From Paraburkholderia terricola (GTDB taxonomy: Bacteria > Pseudomonadota > Gammaproteobacteria > Burkholderiales > Burkholderiaceae): DNA of 64,000 bases. The notes beneath the pieces were generated by a model. The model saw only the letters and a program-made list of their open reading frames with translations. It did not search any database and was not told where the DNA came from. Below are positions 17,331-30,729 of this stretch, piece by piece. Position 1 is the stretch's first letter; each line of letters opens with the position of its first letter. Made by a program: the position numbers and the translations under genes. Location: positions 124,001 to 188,000 of the forward strand of contig NZ_FRAB01000007.1 of NCBI RefSeq assembly GCF_900142195.1. The letters run 5' to 3'.

Positions 17331-17416
17331 GATCGTGCTTCCTCGATTCGTCTCAATACCGGCGGGGCGCCGACGCGCCCCGCTTTGCCGCATCACTTCC
17401 CGATTACTTCGACCGC

Positions 17417-18871
17417 TTACTTCTTGCCGGCTTCCGCAAGCGCGGCCAGCGCGGCGGTCACGCCTTCGGCGTAGGCCGGATCGATGCGGCGGAAATGCTC
17501 GATCTGACGCGCGACGATCTCCTGCGGCACACCGTTGATATGGCGCGCGATATTGCCGAACAGACGCTCGCGCTGCGCGGTGTCGAAGAGCGCGAACAGC
17601 ATCGCCGGCTGCGTGTAGTAGTCGTCGTCCAGCCGATGATCGTAGCGATCCACCGCGCCCGCCGCGAGCGGCGGCTCGGACGCATTCGCGTCCTGCGCGA
17701 AGTCGCCGAAACGGTTCGGCTCGTAGTTCACGTTACCGCCGAGGTTGCCGTCGGTGCGCATCGCGCCGTCGCGATGGAACGAATGCGGGTTCGGCACGCG
17801 CGACGCATTCACCGGAATCTGGTGATGGTTGATGCCGAGGCGATAGCGCTGCGTGTCGCCGTACGAGAACAAACGGCCTTGCAACAGACGGTCCGGCGAG
17901 AAGCCGATGCCCGGCACCACGTTGGCCGGCGTGAACGCCGCCTGCTCCACGTCCGCGAAATAGTTGGCCGCATTGCGGTTCAACTCGATCGTGCCGACGT
18001 CGATCAACGGATAGTCCTTCTGCGACCACACCTTCGTGATATCGAACGGATTGAAGCGATACGCCGCGGCTTCCGCTTCCGGCATCACCTGAATCGCGAA
18101 GCGCCATTTCGGGAAATTGCCCGCGTCGATGTTCGCGACCAGATCGCGCTGCGCGCTTTCACGGTCCTGCGCGACCACTTGCGCCGCTTCGGCATCGGTG
18201 AAATTTTCAACGCCCTGCAGCGACTTGAAGTGGAACTTCACCCAGAAACGCTCGTTGTTCGCGTTGACGAACGAGTACGTGTGCGAGCCGAAGCCGTGCA
18301 TCTGACGATAGTTCTTCGGAATACCGCGATCGCTCATCAGAATCGTCACCTGGTGCAGCGACTCGGGATGGCGCGACCAGAAGTCCCACGCCGCGACGTT
18401 GCTGCGCATGTTGGTATACGGGTCGCGCTTTTGCGTGTGGATGAAGTCCGGGAACTTCAGCGGATCGCGGATGAAGAACACCGGCGTGTTGTTGCCGACC
18501 ACGTCCCAGTTGCCTTCTTCCGTGTAGAACTTGATCGAGAAACCGCGCACGTCGCGTTCCGCGTCGGCCGCGCCGCGCTCGCCCGCCACCGTGGAAAACC
18601 GCATGAAGAGCGGCGTTTCCTTGCCGACCTCGGCGAACACTTTCGCCTTCGTGTAGCGCGAGATGTCGTGCGTCACTTTCAGCGTGCCGAATGCGCCCGA
18701 GCCTTTGGCGTGAACGCGGCGCTCCGGAATCACTTCACGATCGAAGTGGGCGAGTTTTTCGAGCAGCCATACGTCTTGCAGGACGACCGGGCCGCGCGTG
18801 CCGGCGGTCATCGAATTCTGGTTATCGGCGACGGGTGCGCCGGCGGCATTGGTGAGCTTGCGTTCTGACAT
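17417..18871 (-). CDS. katA: Monofunctional haem catalase (small-subunit type)
   Basis: 484 residues. Active-site blocks are complete: His in '[13 protein letters not shown]', Asn in '[13 protein letters not shown]' and the proximal haem Tyr in '[14 protein letters not shown]'. Length matches small-subunit catalases that disproportionate hydrogen peroxide. The start ATG 18871 (protein begins 'MSERKLTN') is chosen over an upstream in-frame codon because AGGAG lies six bases before it. OxyR is encoded upstream on the same strand, with a small ORF in between. The symbol katA is a convenience; the exact paralogue name is not fixed by sequence. Confidence 0.95.
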   Translation of the reverse strand: MSERKLTNAAGAPVADNQNSMTAGTRGPVVLQDVWLLEKLAHFDREVIPERRVHAKGSGAFGTLKVTHDISRYTKAKVFAEVGKETPLFMRFSTVAGERGAADAERDVRGFSIKFYTEEGNWDVVGNNTPVFFIRDPLKFPDFIHTQKRDPYTNMRSNVAAWDFWSRHPESLHQVTILMSDRGIPKNYRQMHGFGSHTYSFVNANNERFWVKFHFKSLQGVENFTDAEAAQVVAQDRESAQRDLVANIDAGNFPKWRFAIQVMPEAEAAAYRFNPFDITKVWSQKDYPLIDVGTIELNRNAANYFADVEQAAFTPANVVPGIGFSPDRLLQGRLFSYGDTQRYRLGINHHQIPVNASRVPNPHSFHRDGAMRTDGNLGGNVNYEPNRFGDFAQDANASEPPLAAGAVDRYDHRLDDDYYTQPAMLFALFDTAQRERLFGNIARHINGVPQEIVARQIEHFRRIDPAYAEGVTAALAALAEAGKK

Positions 18872-18973
18872 GCGTGACTCCTGGGTGTCTTGTATCGAAA
18901 CTGAATGTGGGGAGAGGCGCGGCACACTGATGCCGGAAACTTGAGCCGATATCGAGCGAATGCTAAGTGGGCA

Positions 18974-19096
18974 CTAAGCGGACAGAGCCCGGTCGACCAG
19001 CAACGAGAACGCGACGGTGCGCATATTCAGCATCGACGCGGCGAACGCGCGGGGCGTGGCGACGGCTTGGGCTTGCTGCGAATTCGGTTGGGTCAT
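18974..19096 (-). CDS. Small ORF (40 aa) in the catalase 5' leader
   Basis: ATG 19096 is preceded by a very strong GGAGGA, and the frame runs to TAG at 18974-18976. The peptide opens 'MTQPNSQQAQAVATPRAFAA' and ends with a mildly hydrophobic 'MRTVAFSLLVDRALSA'. It is probably translated from the same mRNA as the catalase, whose start lies 102 bp further on. I recognise no family. It could be a leader peptide that tunes catalase expression, or a small protein in its own right. Confidence 0.5.
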   Translation of the reverse strand: MTQPNSQQAQAVATPRAFAASMLNMRTVAFSLLVDRALSA

Positions 19097-19100
19097 GATG

Positions 19101-19193
19101 TCCTCCGGGTCTTATGGGATCGGGTGATCCGTTGGAGAAACTATATCAACCCTATCGAACTTCCGTGGTTAATTAATTTAATCTATTTGATAG
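19101..19193 (-). promoter_or_regulatory. Candidate control region of the catalase operon
   Basis: Minus-strand TATAGT (19140-19145) makes a good -10 box with no clear -35, as for an activator-dependent promoter. Around it lie CTAT at 19141, 19152 and 19183 and ATAG at 19190, the tetramers of OxyR sites, inside an AT-rich patch unlike its surroundings. The spacing does not match the full four-site OxyR consensus. Confidence 0.35.
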
Positions 19194-19289
19194 GCGCGGG
19201 ACCAACGGCGCCTTGGGCGCTGGCCGGGCCGCCAGGATACTTGGCGAGCCGGCTTCGGCGCGAAACGGGTAAAAATCAGCGGGTGAAAA

Positions 19290-20249
19290 TCAGTTGACGG
19301 CGACCGGCAGGTCCAGCTTCTTGACGCCTGGCAGATCGCAGGCGCTGACCGCGTCGCAAATGGCCTCGATGGCGGGCATGCGGGTGAAACTCTTGCGCCA
19401 GGCGAGCACGACGCGGCGATCCGGCACCGGCTCGCCGAAAGGAACATAGCTGAGCAGGCCCGAGTCGATGCCGCCCGCATGCGCCTTCACTTCATGCACC
19501 GACATGCGCGGCAGCACGGTAATGCCGACGCCGCTCGCCACCATATGGCGAATGGTTTCCAGCGACGAACCTTCGAAAGTCTTCTGGATGCCGTCCGCGT
19601 TCTGCGAAAAGCGCATCAATTCCGGGCACACGCCCAATACGTGGTCGCGGAAGCAATGGCCGCTGCCGAGCAGCAGCATGGTTTCCTGCTTTAGATCGTC
19701 GGCGTCGATTTCCTTGCGGTTTTCCCACGCGTGGCCCGAGGGCAGCGCGACGACGAACGGCTCGTCGTACAGCGGGCGCAGCATCAGGCCCGTTTCCGGG
19801 AAAGGCAACGCCATGATCGCGACGTCGATTTCGCCCTGCTTGAGCAGCTCGATCAGCTTCAGCGTGTAATTTTCCTGCAGCATCAGCGGCATTTGCGGGA
19901 CGCGCTTGATCATCTGCTTGACGAGCGTGGGCAGCAGATACGGCCCGATCGTATAGATCACGCCGAGGCGCAGCGCCCCGACCAGCGGGTCCTTGCCCTG
20001 CTTGGCGATTTCCTTGATGGCGAGCGTCTGTTCGAGGACGCGCTGCGCTTGCGTGACGATCTGTTCGCCGATCGGCGTGACGCTGACCTCGCTGGTGCCG
20101 CGCTCGAAAATCTGCACGTTCAACTCGTCTTCGAGCTTCTTGATCGCCACCGACAAGGTCGGCTGGCTAACGAAACACGCTTCGGCGGCCCGGCCGAAGT
20201 GCCGCTCGCGGGCAACCGCGACGATGTATTTCAATTCGGTGAGCGTCAT
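19290..20249 (-). CDS. oxyR: Hydrogen-peroxide-sensing regulator OxyR (LysR family)
   Basis: 319 residues. The N-terminal winged HTH is 'RHFGRAAEACFVSQPTLSVAIKKLE'. The redox pair falls exactly at Cys199 and Cys208 in 'GSGHCFRDHVLGVC', the two cysteines that form the OxyR disulfide, which separates it from other LysR proteins. On oxidation OxyR activates catalase, dps and related genes. Catalase and dps are its downstream neighbours here. A dyad with ATAGGT/ACCTAT arms sits 29-51 bases before its ATG and suggests self-control. Confidence 0.95.
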   Translation of the reverse strand: MTLTELKYIVAVARERHFGRAAEACFVSQPTLSVAIKKLEDELNVQIFERGTSEVSVTPIGEQIVTQAQRVLEQTLAIKEIAKQGKDPLVGALRLGVIYTIGPYLLPTLVKQMIKRVPQMPLMLQENYTLKLIELLKQGEIDVAIMALPFPETGLMLRPLYDEPFVVALPSGHAWENRKEIDADDLKQETMLLLGSGHCFRDHVLGVCPELMRFSQNADGIQKTFEGSSLETIRHMVASGVGITVLPRMSVHEVKAHAGGIDSGLLSYVPFGEPVPDRRVVLAWRKSFTRMPAIEAICDAVSACDLPGVKKLDLPVAVN

Positions 20250-20277
20250 TAGGGGACCAATCAGTGCGGTGAATTCG

Positions 20278-20300
20278 ATAGGTTCTAGTTATACACCTAT
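20278..20300 (-). promoter_or_regulatory. Candidate OxyR autoregulatory dyad
   Basis: ATAGGT (20278-20283) and ACCTAT (20295-20300) face each other across 11 bases upstream of oxyR. These are the half-site sequences known for OxyR, and the LysR family usually binds close to its own promoter. Confidence 0.5.
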
Positions 20301-20370
20301 AGGGTCGGTTCGCCAACCTTTTGATCCCCCCGGCTTTCCCGAAGGGTGCCGTTTGTCCGTCAAGGCGGCA

Positions 20371-22758
<2,388 letters not shown>

Positions 22759-22906
22759 GGGTTGCTTCGCAAGTACAATATCGGCTGTCAAAGATGTCGC
22801 CGCCAATCAGCGCGCGGGCTCGCGGGCCGCTCAGGCGTCCCGCAATCATAGCCGCCCGGCTCCGGCTTCGGCTCAATTCCGTCCCAATTCGCTTCCAGTC
22901 GTCCGC

Positions 22907-23962
22907 ATGTTTACGCTTTCCGATTTCGATTTCGATCTGCCACCCGAGCTGATCGCGCAAGTCGCGCTGCCCGAGCGCAGCGCGAGCCGTCTGCTCGAGG
23001 TGGACAACCCGCTCGATGCGGGCGCCGCGCGCCTGATCGACCGCCGCTTTGCCGAACTGCCCGATTGCATCGCGGCGGGCGACCTGCTCGTCTTCAACGA
23101 TACCAAAGTCCTGAAGGCGCGTTTCCTCGGCCAGAAGGCCAGCGGCGGCAAGGTCGAAGTGCTGGTGGAGCGCCTCACCGGCGAGCGCACGGCGCTCGCG
23201 CAAATCCGCGCGAGCAAGAGCCCGCAGCCGGGCACCACGATCCGCCTGGCCGACGCGTTCGACGTCACCGTCGGCGAACGCGTCGAGCCGTTCTACACGC
23301 TGCATTTCCCGGACGACTGCCTGACGCTGATCGAGCAACACGGCCGCCTGCCGTTGCCGCCGTACATCGAGCACGATCCCGACGCAACCGACGAAACGCG
23401 TTATCAAACGGTGTTCGCGCAAAATCCGGGCGCGGTCGCCGCGCCCACCGCCGGCCTGCATTTCGACGACGCGCTGCTCGCGAAGCTCGACGCCAAAGGC
23501 GTGCAACGCGCGACGCTGACGCTGCACGTCGGCGCGGGCACGTTCCAGCCGGTGCGGGTCGAGAACCTGGCCGAGCACAAGATGCACAGCGAGTGGTATC
23601 ACCTGCCGCAATCGCTCGCCGACAAGATCGCGGCCACACGCGAGCGCGGCAACCGCGTGATCGCGGTCGGCACGACCTCGATGCGCGCGCTCGAAGCCGC
23701 CGCGCGCGACGCCGAAGCCGCCGGCCGGCCGCTTGCCGCCGCCAGCACGGAAACCGACATCTTCATCACGCCGGGCTACAAATTCCGCGTGGTCGACCGG
23801 CTGGTGACCAATTTCCATTTGCCGAAGTCGACGCTGCTGATGCTGGTCTCGGCGTTCGCCGGCGTCGAGACGATTCGCAAAGCGTATCGCCATGCGATCG
23901 ACGAGCGTTACCGCTTCTTCAGCTACGGCGACGCCATGCTGCTTACGCGGCGGGACGGCTGA
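22907..23962 (+). CDS. queA: S-adenosylmethionine:tRNA ribosyltransferase-isomerase
   Basis: 351 residues with the complete QueA pattern: '[18 protein letters not shown]' at the start, then '[12 protein letters not shown]', 'APTAGLHFD', '[12 protein letters not shown]', '[13 protein letters not shown]' and '[21 protein letters not shown]'. It builds epoxyqueuosine on tRNA from preQ1 and S-adenosylmethionine. The longer open frame upstream overlaps recG and lacks family sequence, so ATG 22907 is used. Its product acts after Tgt, the next gene. Confidence 0.97.
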   Translation: MFTLSDFDFDLPPELIAQVALPERSASRLLEVDNPLDAGAARLIDRRFAELPDCIAAGDLLVFNDTKVLKARFLGQKASGGKVEVLVERLTGERTALAQIRASKSPQPGTTIRLADAFDVTVGERVEPFYTLHFPDDCLTLIEQHGRLPLPPYIEHDPDATDETRYQTVFAQNPGAVAAPTAGLHFDDALLAKLDAKGVQRATLTLHVGAGTFQPVRVENLAEHKMHSEWYHLPQSLADKIAATRERGNRVIAVGTTSMRALEAAARDAEAAGRPLAAASTETDIFITPGYKFRVVDRLVTNFHLPKSTLLMLVSAFAGVETIRKAYRHAIDERYRFFSYGDAMLLTRRDG

Positions 23963-24112
23963 GACCGTCGTATCGCGCCAATGGCGTTGCGCGCCGGCCA
24001 TGTGCGCGGTAGTCTGCCGCTCCTTGCCGCGTTGATGTGGCGGCGGTGCTTGCCCCGCTCCTGAGCGGGCATGCCCGCATCTCGAGTTTTATTACCCTGC
24101 CGCCGTGGCTGA

Positions 24113-25372
<1,260 letters not shown>

Positions 25373-25578
25373 ACAGACGGTGCGCGCGCCGAAGGATTTG
25401 CATGAGGATTCCGTCGGCGTCACGCGGAAAACCTTACAATCCACTTTCGCGCGCGAGGTAAACAGGCTTTAACCGATTGATCGCAAAGCCGATTCGCCGC
25501 GCCGACGCGCATAGGGCCAGTGGTAGAATAACCGGCTGATTTTTTTGATCGTTTTTGACTTATAACGGAGAGACCAAC

Positions 25579-25908
25579 GTGTCGTTCATTTCCAATGCCT
25601 TCGCTCAAGGCACAGCAACTGGTGGCATTGAATCGAATCTGATGAGCTTCCTGCCGCTGATCTTGATGTTCGGCGTGCTGTACTTCATCATGATTCGCCC
25701 GCAAATGAAGCGCCAGAAGGAACATCGCAGCATGCTCGCCGCGATGGCCAAGGGCGACGAGGTAGTGACGAATGGCGGCATCGTCGGCAAGGTGACCAAG
25801 GTGGGCGAAGCTTACGTCGGCATCGAAATCTCGGAAGGCACGGAAATCACCGTGCAAAAAGCGTCGGTCACGACGATTCTCCCGAAGGGCACGATCAAGT
25901 CGCTGTAA
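25579..25908 (+). CDS. yajC: Preprotein translocase accessory subunit YajC
   Basis: 109 residues from GTG 25579, which has CGGAGAGA ahead of it. One N-terminal transmembrane segment, 'SFLPLILMFGVLYFIMIRP', is followed by the YajC signature 'QMKRQKEHRSMLAAMAKGDEVVTNGGI'. YajC associates with SecDF at the SecYEG channel. secD follows after 118 bp. Confidence 0.95.
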   Translation: MSFISNAFAQGTATGGIESNLMSFLPLILMFGVLYFIMIRPQMKRQKEHRSMLAAMAKGDEVVTNGGIVGKVTKVGEAYVGIEISEGTEITVQKASVTTILPKGTIKSL

Positions 25909-26026
25909 GGCCTGCTCTCTCGCGTCCGGCGCGGCCTCGCCGGCGGTTCATGCAACGCAACGCTGAACCGCCCGCGCTCATCGCCGGGCGCATCGCTTCC
26001 AAGCCAACCTTCCCGTTGGACCACTC

Positions 26027-28090
26027 ATGAATCGTTACCCCCTCTGGAAATACGCCGTGATGCTGGTGGCTCTGGTCATCGGCCTCGTGTACACGCTGCC
26101 CAATCTGTTCGGCGAAGCGCCGGCGGTGCAGGTGTCGAGCGGCAAGGCAACGGTCAAGCTCGACTCGACCACGCTGTCGGCGGTCGAAGCCGCGCTCGCG
26201 GCCAGTCAGATCAAGCCGGCCGACGTCACGTTCGACAACACGTCGGCCAACGCGAACATTCGCGTGCGCCTGACGGACACCGACACGCAATTGCGCGTGA
26301 AGGACCTGCTGCAGAAGTCGCTGAACAGCGACCCCACCGACCCGCAGTTCATCGTCGCGCTGAACCTGCAAAGCGCGTCGCCGCGCTGGCTGACCGCCTT
26401 GCACGCGCTGCCGATGTATCTCGGTCTCGACCTGCGCGGCGGCGTGCACTTCCTGCTGCAGGTCGACATGGCCGGCGCGCTCAACAAGAAGCTCGACTCG
26501 GACGCCTCGGACGCGCGCACGCTCCTGCGCGACAACAACATCCGCGACGGCGGCGTGAATCGCGTCAACCAGACGGTGGTGATCAATTTCGCCGACCAGG
26601 CCACGGCGGACGCGGCGCTCAAGCAACTGGGCCGCGGCATCAGCGAACTCCAGTGGGCCTCGCAAGCCAGCGCCGACGGCAGCGTGCAACTCGTCGGCAC
26701 GTTCACGCCCGCGGTGCAGAAAACCGTCGAGGATGCGGCGCTCAAGCAGAACATCACCACGCTGCATAACCGCGTGAACGAACTCGGCGTGGCCGAGCCG
26801 GTGATCCAGCAGCAAGGCGCGGATCGCATCGTGGTCGAACTGCCGGGCGTGCAGGACACGGCGAAGGCGAAGGACATCATCGGCCGCACGGCAACGCTCG
26901 AAGCGCGTCTGGCCGACCCGGTCAACACGCACCCGAATCCGTCCGACCCGGTGCCGCCGGGCGACGAACTGTTCACGCAAGGCAACCAGACGCCGGTGCT
27001 GCTGAGAAAGCAGATCATCTTCACGGGCGACCGGATTATCGACGCGTCGGCCGGGTTCGACGAACATCAGCGTCCGTCGGTCAACATCCGCCTCGATTCG
27101 GCGGGTGGGCGCGCGGTGCGCAGCGTGTCGCGCGACAACATCGGCAAGCCGATGGCGATGGTGCTGTTCGAAAAGGGCAAGGGCGAAGTGCTGACGGTGG
27201 CGACCATCCAGTCGGAACTGGGCGACCGCTTCCAGATCACCGGCCAGGCCACGCCGCAAGGCGCCGCCGACCTCGCGCTGCTGCTGCGCGCCGGTTCGCT
27301 GGCGGCCCCAATGGAGATCATCGAGGAACGCACGATCGGTCCGAGCCTCGGCGCGGACAACATCAACAAGGGCTTCCACTCGGTGGTGTGGGGCTTCGCG
27401 GCAATCGCCGTCTTCATGATCGCGTACTACATGCTGTTCGGCGTGATTTCGATGATCGGCCTGTCGGTCAACCTGCTGCTGCTGGTCGCCGTGCTGTCGA
27501 TGCTGCAGGCCACGCTCACCTTGCCGGGTATCGCCGCTATCGCGCTCGCGCTCGGTATGGCGATCGACGCGAACGTGCTGATCAACGAGCGCGTGCGTGA
27601 GGAACTGCGCCACGGCGCGCCGCCGCAACTGGCGATCCAGAACGGCTACGCGCACGCATGGGCGACGATTCTCGACTCGAACGTCACCACGCTGATCGCC
27701 GGTCTCGCGCTGCTCGCGTTCGGCTCGGGCCCGGTGCGCGGCTTCGCGATGGTCCACTGTATCGGCATTCTGACGTCGATGTTCTCGGCCGTGTTCTTCT
27801 CGCGCGGCCTCGTCAACCTCTGGTACGGCGGCAAGAAGAAGCTCAAGTCGCTGGCGATCGGCCAGGTGTGGCGTCCGCAAGCGGAAGGTATCGACGGTGC
27901 CGCCGCTTACCTCGGTAACGAAGACGCCGCAACGGATACCGCACAAGCCGTCGCTGCCGTCACCGCGAAGCCGAAGGCCAACGCTGGCGCGCAAGCGCGT
28001 GCCGGCAAGCCGACCGTGCGCCGCCGCAATGCGTCGAATGCGTCGCCGAATGCGTCGAACACGCCGCAGAAACCGGGTTCATCCCGCTGA
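26027..28090 (+). CDS. secD: Protein translocase subunit SecD
   Basis: 687 residues. One N-terminal membrane segment is followed by a large periplasmic P1 domain with 'LGLDLRGGVHFLLQVD', and then five C-terminal membrane helices with 'GMAIDANVLINERVREELR'. SecDF uses the proton gradient to pull exported proteins through SecYEG. The last 60 or so residues are an Ala/Asn/Lys-rich tail, longer than in E. coli SecD and probably disordered. An 18-bp gap leads to secF. Confidence 0.96.
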   Translation: MNRYPLWKYAVMLVALVIGLVYTLPNLFGEAPAVQVSSGKATVKLDSTTLSAVEAALAASQIKPADVTFDNTSANANIRVRLTDTDTQLRVKDLLQKSLNSDPTDPQFIVALNLQSASPRWLTALHALPMYLGLDLRGGVHFLLQVDMAGALNKKLDSDASDARTLLRDNNIRDGGVNRVNQTVVINFADQATADAALKQLGRGISELQWASQASADGSVQLVGTFTPAVQKTVEDAALKQNITTLHNRVNELGVAEPVIQQQGADRIVVELPGVQDTAKAKDIIGRTATLEARLADPVNTHPNPSDPVPPGDELFTQGNQTPVLLRKQIIFTGDRIIDASAGFDEHQRPSVNIRLDSAGGRAVRSVSRDNIGKPMAMVLFEKGKGEVLTVATIQSELGDRFQITGQATPQGAADLALLLRAGSLAAPMEIIEERTIGPSLGADNINKGFHSVVWGFAAIAVFMIAYYMLFGVISMIGLSVNLLLLVAVLSMLQATLTLPGIAAIALALGMAIDANVLINERVREELRHGAPPQLAIQNGYAHAWATILDSNVTTLIAGLALLAFGSGPVRGFAMVHCIGILTSMFSAVFFSRGLVNLWYGGKKKLKSLAIGQVWRPQAEGIDGAAAYLGNEDAATDTAQAVAAVTAKPKANAGAQARAGKPTVRRRNASNASPNASNTPQKPGSSR

Positions 28091-28108
28091 GTCCCGGAGA
28101 ACAAGACC

Positions 28109-29059
28109 ATGGAATTTTTCCGTTTTCGCAAAGACATTCCGTTCATGCAGCGTGCGTTGATCTTCAACGCAGTCTCGCTGTTGACGTTCCTTGCCGCTGT
28201 GTTCTTCCTGCTGCATCGCGGGCTGCATCTGTCGGTGGAGTTCACCGGCGGCACCGTCATCGAAGTGCAGTATCCGGGCGCCGCGCCGCTCGAACCGGTG
28301 CGCGGCACGCTCGCGAGACTCGGCTATGCCGACGCGCAAGTGCAGAACTTCGGCACCTCGCGCGACGTGCTGATCCGCTTGCCGCTCAAGCAGGGCTTTA
28401 CGTCCGCGCAACAGAGCGACCAGGTGATGGGCGCGCTGCGAACCGAGACGCCGCAGGTGCAATTGCAGCGCGTCGAGTTCGTCGGCCCGCAGGTCGGCAA
28501 GGAACTGGCCACGGACGGCTTGCTCGCGCTCGCCTGCGTGGTGATCGGCATCGTGATCTACCTGTCGTTCCGTTTCGAATGGAAGTACGCGGTGGCCGGC
28601 GTGATCGCGAACCTGCACGACGTGATCATCATTCTCGGCTTCTTTGCGTTCTTCCAGTGGGAGTTCTCGCTGTCGGTGCTGGCCGCGGTGCTCGCGGTGC
28701 TCGGCTATTCGGTGAACGAGTCGGTGGTTATTTTCGACCGGATTCGCGAAACCTTCCGCCGCGAACGCAAGATGACCGTGATCGAGGTGATCAACCACGC
28801 GATCACCAGCACGATGTCGCGCACGATCATCACGCACGGCTGTACGCAAATGATGGTGCTGTCGATGTTCCTGTTCGGCGGCCCCACGCTGCACTACTTC
28901 GCGCTCGCGTTGACGGTGGGTATCCTGTTTGGTATCTACTCGTCGGTGTTCGTCGCGGCGGCGCTCGCCATGTGGTTCGGCGTGAAGCGTGAAGATCTGT
29001 TGAAGGACAAGAAGGTCGGCACCGATCCAAACGATCCGAACGCGGGCGCGCAAGTCTGA
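28109..29059 (+). CDS. secF: Protein translocase subunit SecF
   Basis: 316 residues. Six membrane segments are expected, with the conserved 'LSVEFTGGTVIEVQYP', 'AGVIANLHDVIIILGFFAFF' and 'GYSVNESVVIFDRIRE'. It forms the SecDF complex with the preceding gene's product. A ribosome site (CGGAGAA) lies just before the ATG. A long bidirectional hairpin terminator follows 33 bp after the stop. Confidence 0.96.
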   Translation: MEFFRFRKDIPFMQRALIFNAVSLLTFLAAVFFLLHRGLHLSVEFTGGTVIEVQYPGAAPLEPVRGTLARLGYADAQVQNFGTSRDVLIRLPLKQGFTSAQQSDQVMGALRTETPQVQLQRVEFVGPQVGKELATDGLLALACVVIGIVIYLSFRFEWKYAVAGVIANLHDVIIILGFFAFFQWEFSLSVLAAVLAVLGYSVNESVVIFDRIRETFRRERKMTVIEVINHAITSTMSRTIITHGCTQMMVLSMFLFGGPTLHYFALALTVGILFGIYSSVFVAAALAMWFGVKREDLLKDKKVGTDPNDPNAGAQV

Positions 29060-29091
29060 GCCGGTTGTAGCCGCAGACTTCGCAGCTCCAT

Positions 29092-29125
29092 GCAAAAGGC
29101 CGGTTCTCTCGAACCGGCCTTTTGC
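29092..29125. terminator. Bidirectional terminator between secF and the MHS transporter
   Basis: GCAAAAGGCCGGTTC (29092-29106) pairs perfectly with GAACCGGCCTTTTGC (29111-29125) over a TCTC loop. The T/A runs at the stem base serve both strands, which converge here. Confidence 0.85.
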
Positions 29126-29170
29126 GTTTACCGCCGCGCTCGCCGAGGCGCGGCGAAAAAACTTCGCGCC

Positions 29171-30448
29171 TCAGCGAAACCCGAGCTTGCGCCGCGCCGC
29201 CATCAACGCGACGAGACTCACCACGGCGGCAAAAATCAGGTAGTAGCTCGGCGCCGCCTTCGAACCCGTGAAGCCGATCAGCCACGCGATGATGAACGGC
29301 CCAAAGCCGCCGAAAATCGTCACCGCGATGTTATAGGCGAGCGACATGCCGGTGGTACGCGTCTGCACCGGGAACATCTCCGAGAGCAAACCCGGCAGCG
29401 CCGAGAAGTAACCCGTCATCAGAAAGCCGAACACGATCTGCAGCGCGATCAGCGTGCCGAAGCTCGGATGCGCGATCAGATACACGAAGGCCGGATAGAT
29501 CAGGACGAGCAGCAGCAGCGCCGGCGCCAGCATGATCGTGGTGCGCCCGTAGCGGTCCGACAGATGGCCGACCAGCGGCGCGAACAGCATCTGGATCACG
29601 CCGGTCAACGCGATCGCCCCGAAGGCGACCGAGGGCGCGAGCCCCAGTTGCTTGACGCCGTAAGTCGGCATGTACAGCACCAGATAGGTGGAGACCGTCC
29701 CCAGCACCACCACCCCGATTGCGATCAGCAAGCGCAGCTTCTGGCTCGTGAACGTGTCGCGCAGCGGCGTGGTGGTGGTTTCCGCCGCGAGGAACTCGGG
29801 GGTCTCGTCGAGCCGGGTGCGGATGTACCAGGCGACCGGCCCGATCAGGAGACCAAAGACGAACGGCACGCGCCAGCCCCACGACGCCATGTGTTGCGGC
29901 GAGAGTTCGCCGGTCAGCAGCGCGCCGAAACCGGCGGCGAGCAGCGTGGTCAGCCCCTGGCTCGCCACCTGCCAGCTGGCGAAGAAACCGCGCCGGCCCG
30001 GCACATGCTCGGCGAGGAACGCCGTCGCGCTGCCGAACTCGCCGCCCGCCGAGAAACCCTGCATCAAACGGGCGATCACGAGGATCACCGGCGCGGCGAG
30101 GCCGATGCTCGAGTAGGTCGGCAAGACCGCGATGATCAGCGTGCCGCCCATCATCAGCACGATCGACAGCGTGAGCGCCGCCTTGCGCCCGGCGCGGTCC
30201 GCGTAAGCGCCGATCACCACCGCGCCCAGCGGCCGCATGAAGAACGACACGCCGAAGGTGCCGAGCGTGAGCAGCAGCGAGACCGTCTCATTGCCGGCCG
30301 GGAAAAACAGCTTCGCGATGATCACCGCGAAAAAACCGTACACCACGAGGTCGAACCATTCGAGCGCGTTGCCGATCGAGGCGGCGACCACCGCTCGCCA
30401 CGAGTTCTGCCGGGTTCCCGCCCGGCTGACGGCTGTCGTTGCGTCCAT
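29171..30448 (-). CDS. MFS transporter, metabolite:H+ symporter (MHS) family
   Basis: 425 residues with twelve expected membrane helices. The MHS signature is clear: 'SIGNALEWFDLVVYGFFAVII' in helix 1, 'RPLGAVVIGAYADRAGRKAAL' between helices 2 and 3, and 'RLMQGFSAGGEFGSATAFLAEH'. Members import citrate, 2-oxoglutarate, proline/betaine or shikimate with protons. The sequence does not settle which. ATG 30448 is chosen because GGAG lies six bases upstream; another ATG 12 bases further up has no such site. It stands alone between terminators, with no catabolic genes adjacent. Confidence 0.9.
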   Translation of the reverse strand: MDATTAVSRAGTRQNSWRAVVAASIGNALEWFDLVVYGFFAVIIAKLFFPAGNETVSLLLTLGTFGVSFFMRPLGAVVIGAYADRAGRKAALTLSIVLMMGGTLIIAVLPTYSSIGLAAPVILVIARLMQGFSAGGEFGSATAFLAEHVPGRRGFFASWQVASQGLTTLLAAGFGALLTGELSPQHMASWGWRVPFVFGLLIGPVAWYIRTRLDETPEFLAAETTTTPLRDTFTSQKLRLLIAIGVVVLGTVSTYLVLYMPTYGVKQLGLAPSVAFGAIALTGVIQMLFAPLVGHLSDRYGRTTIMLAPALLLLVLIYPAFVYLIAHPSFGTLIALQIVFGFLMTGYFSALPGLLSEMFPVQTRTTGMSLAYNIAVTIFGGFGPFIIAWLIGFTGSKAAPSYYLIFAAVVSLVALMAARRKLGFR

Positions 30449-30630
30449 GAAGATCTCCAATTCGCGCGAGCTGTTATTGATTCGGGCTCTTTTACGCCCG
30501 ATATGGCCGACTGGCTGCGCGCGCAGCCAACCGGCCTCAGCGCTCTATGTATCTTAAAAATTAAACGGATGCTATCGCCAAATGACGGCGAGCCGCTACC
30601 TCAGGTCTGCGGCGCTTCAGACAGGCAATA

Positions 30631-30670
30631 AAAAACCGCTTCCTCGCCAAAGCGAATGGAAGCGGTTTTT
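30631..30670. terminator. Bidirectional terminator after the yceI operon
   Basis: AAAAACCGCTTCC (30631-30643) pairs with GGAAGCGGTTTTT (30658-30670), and the loop holds a further TCGC/GCGA stem. It lies 60 bp beyond the stop of the last minus-strand yceI gene and upstream of the MHS transporter. Confidence 0.85.
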
Positions 30671-30729
30671 GTTGCGGCGTAACGTGGACGCCATTCAATG
30701 CGATCAGGCAAAAAGGCGTGTCGAGGCGC

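Noticed and set aside
19101..19193. A full four-tetramer OxyR site upstream of catalase
   Set aside because: ATAG/CTAT tetramers are present but not at the required spacing, so only a weak regulatory-region call was kept.
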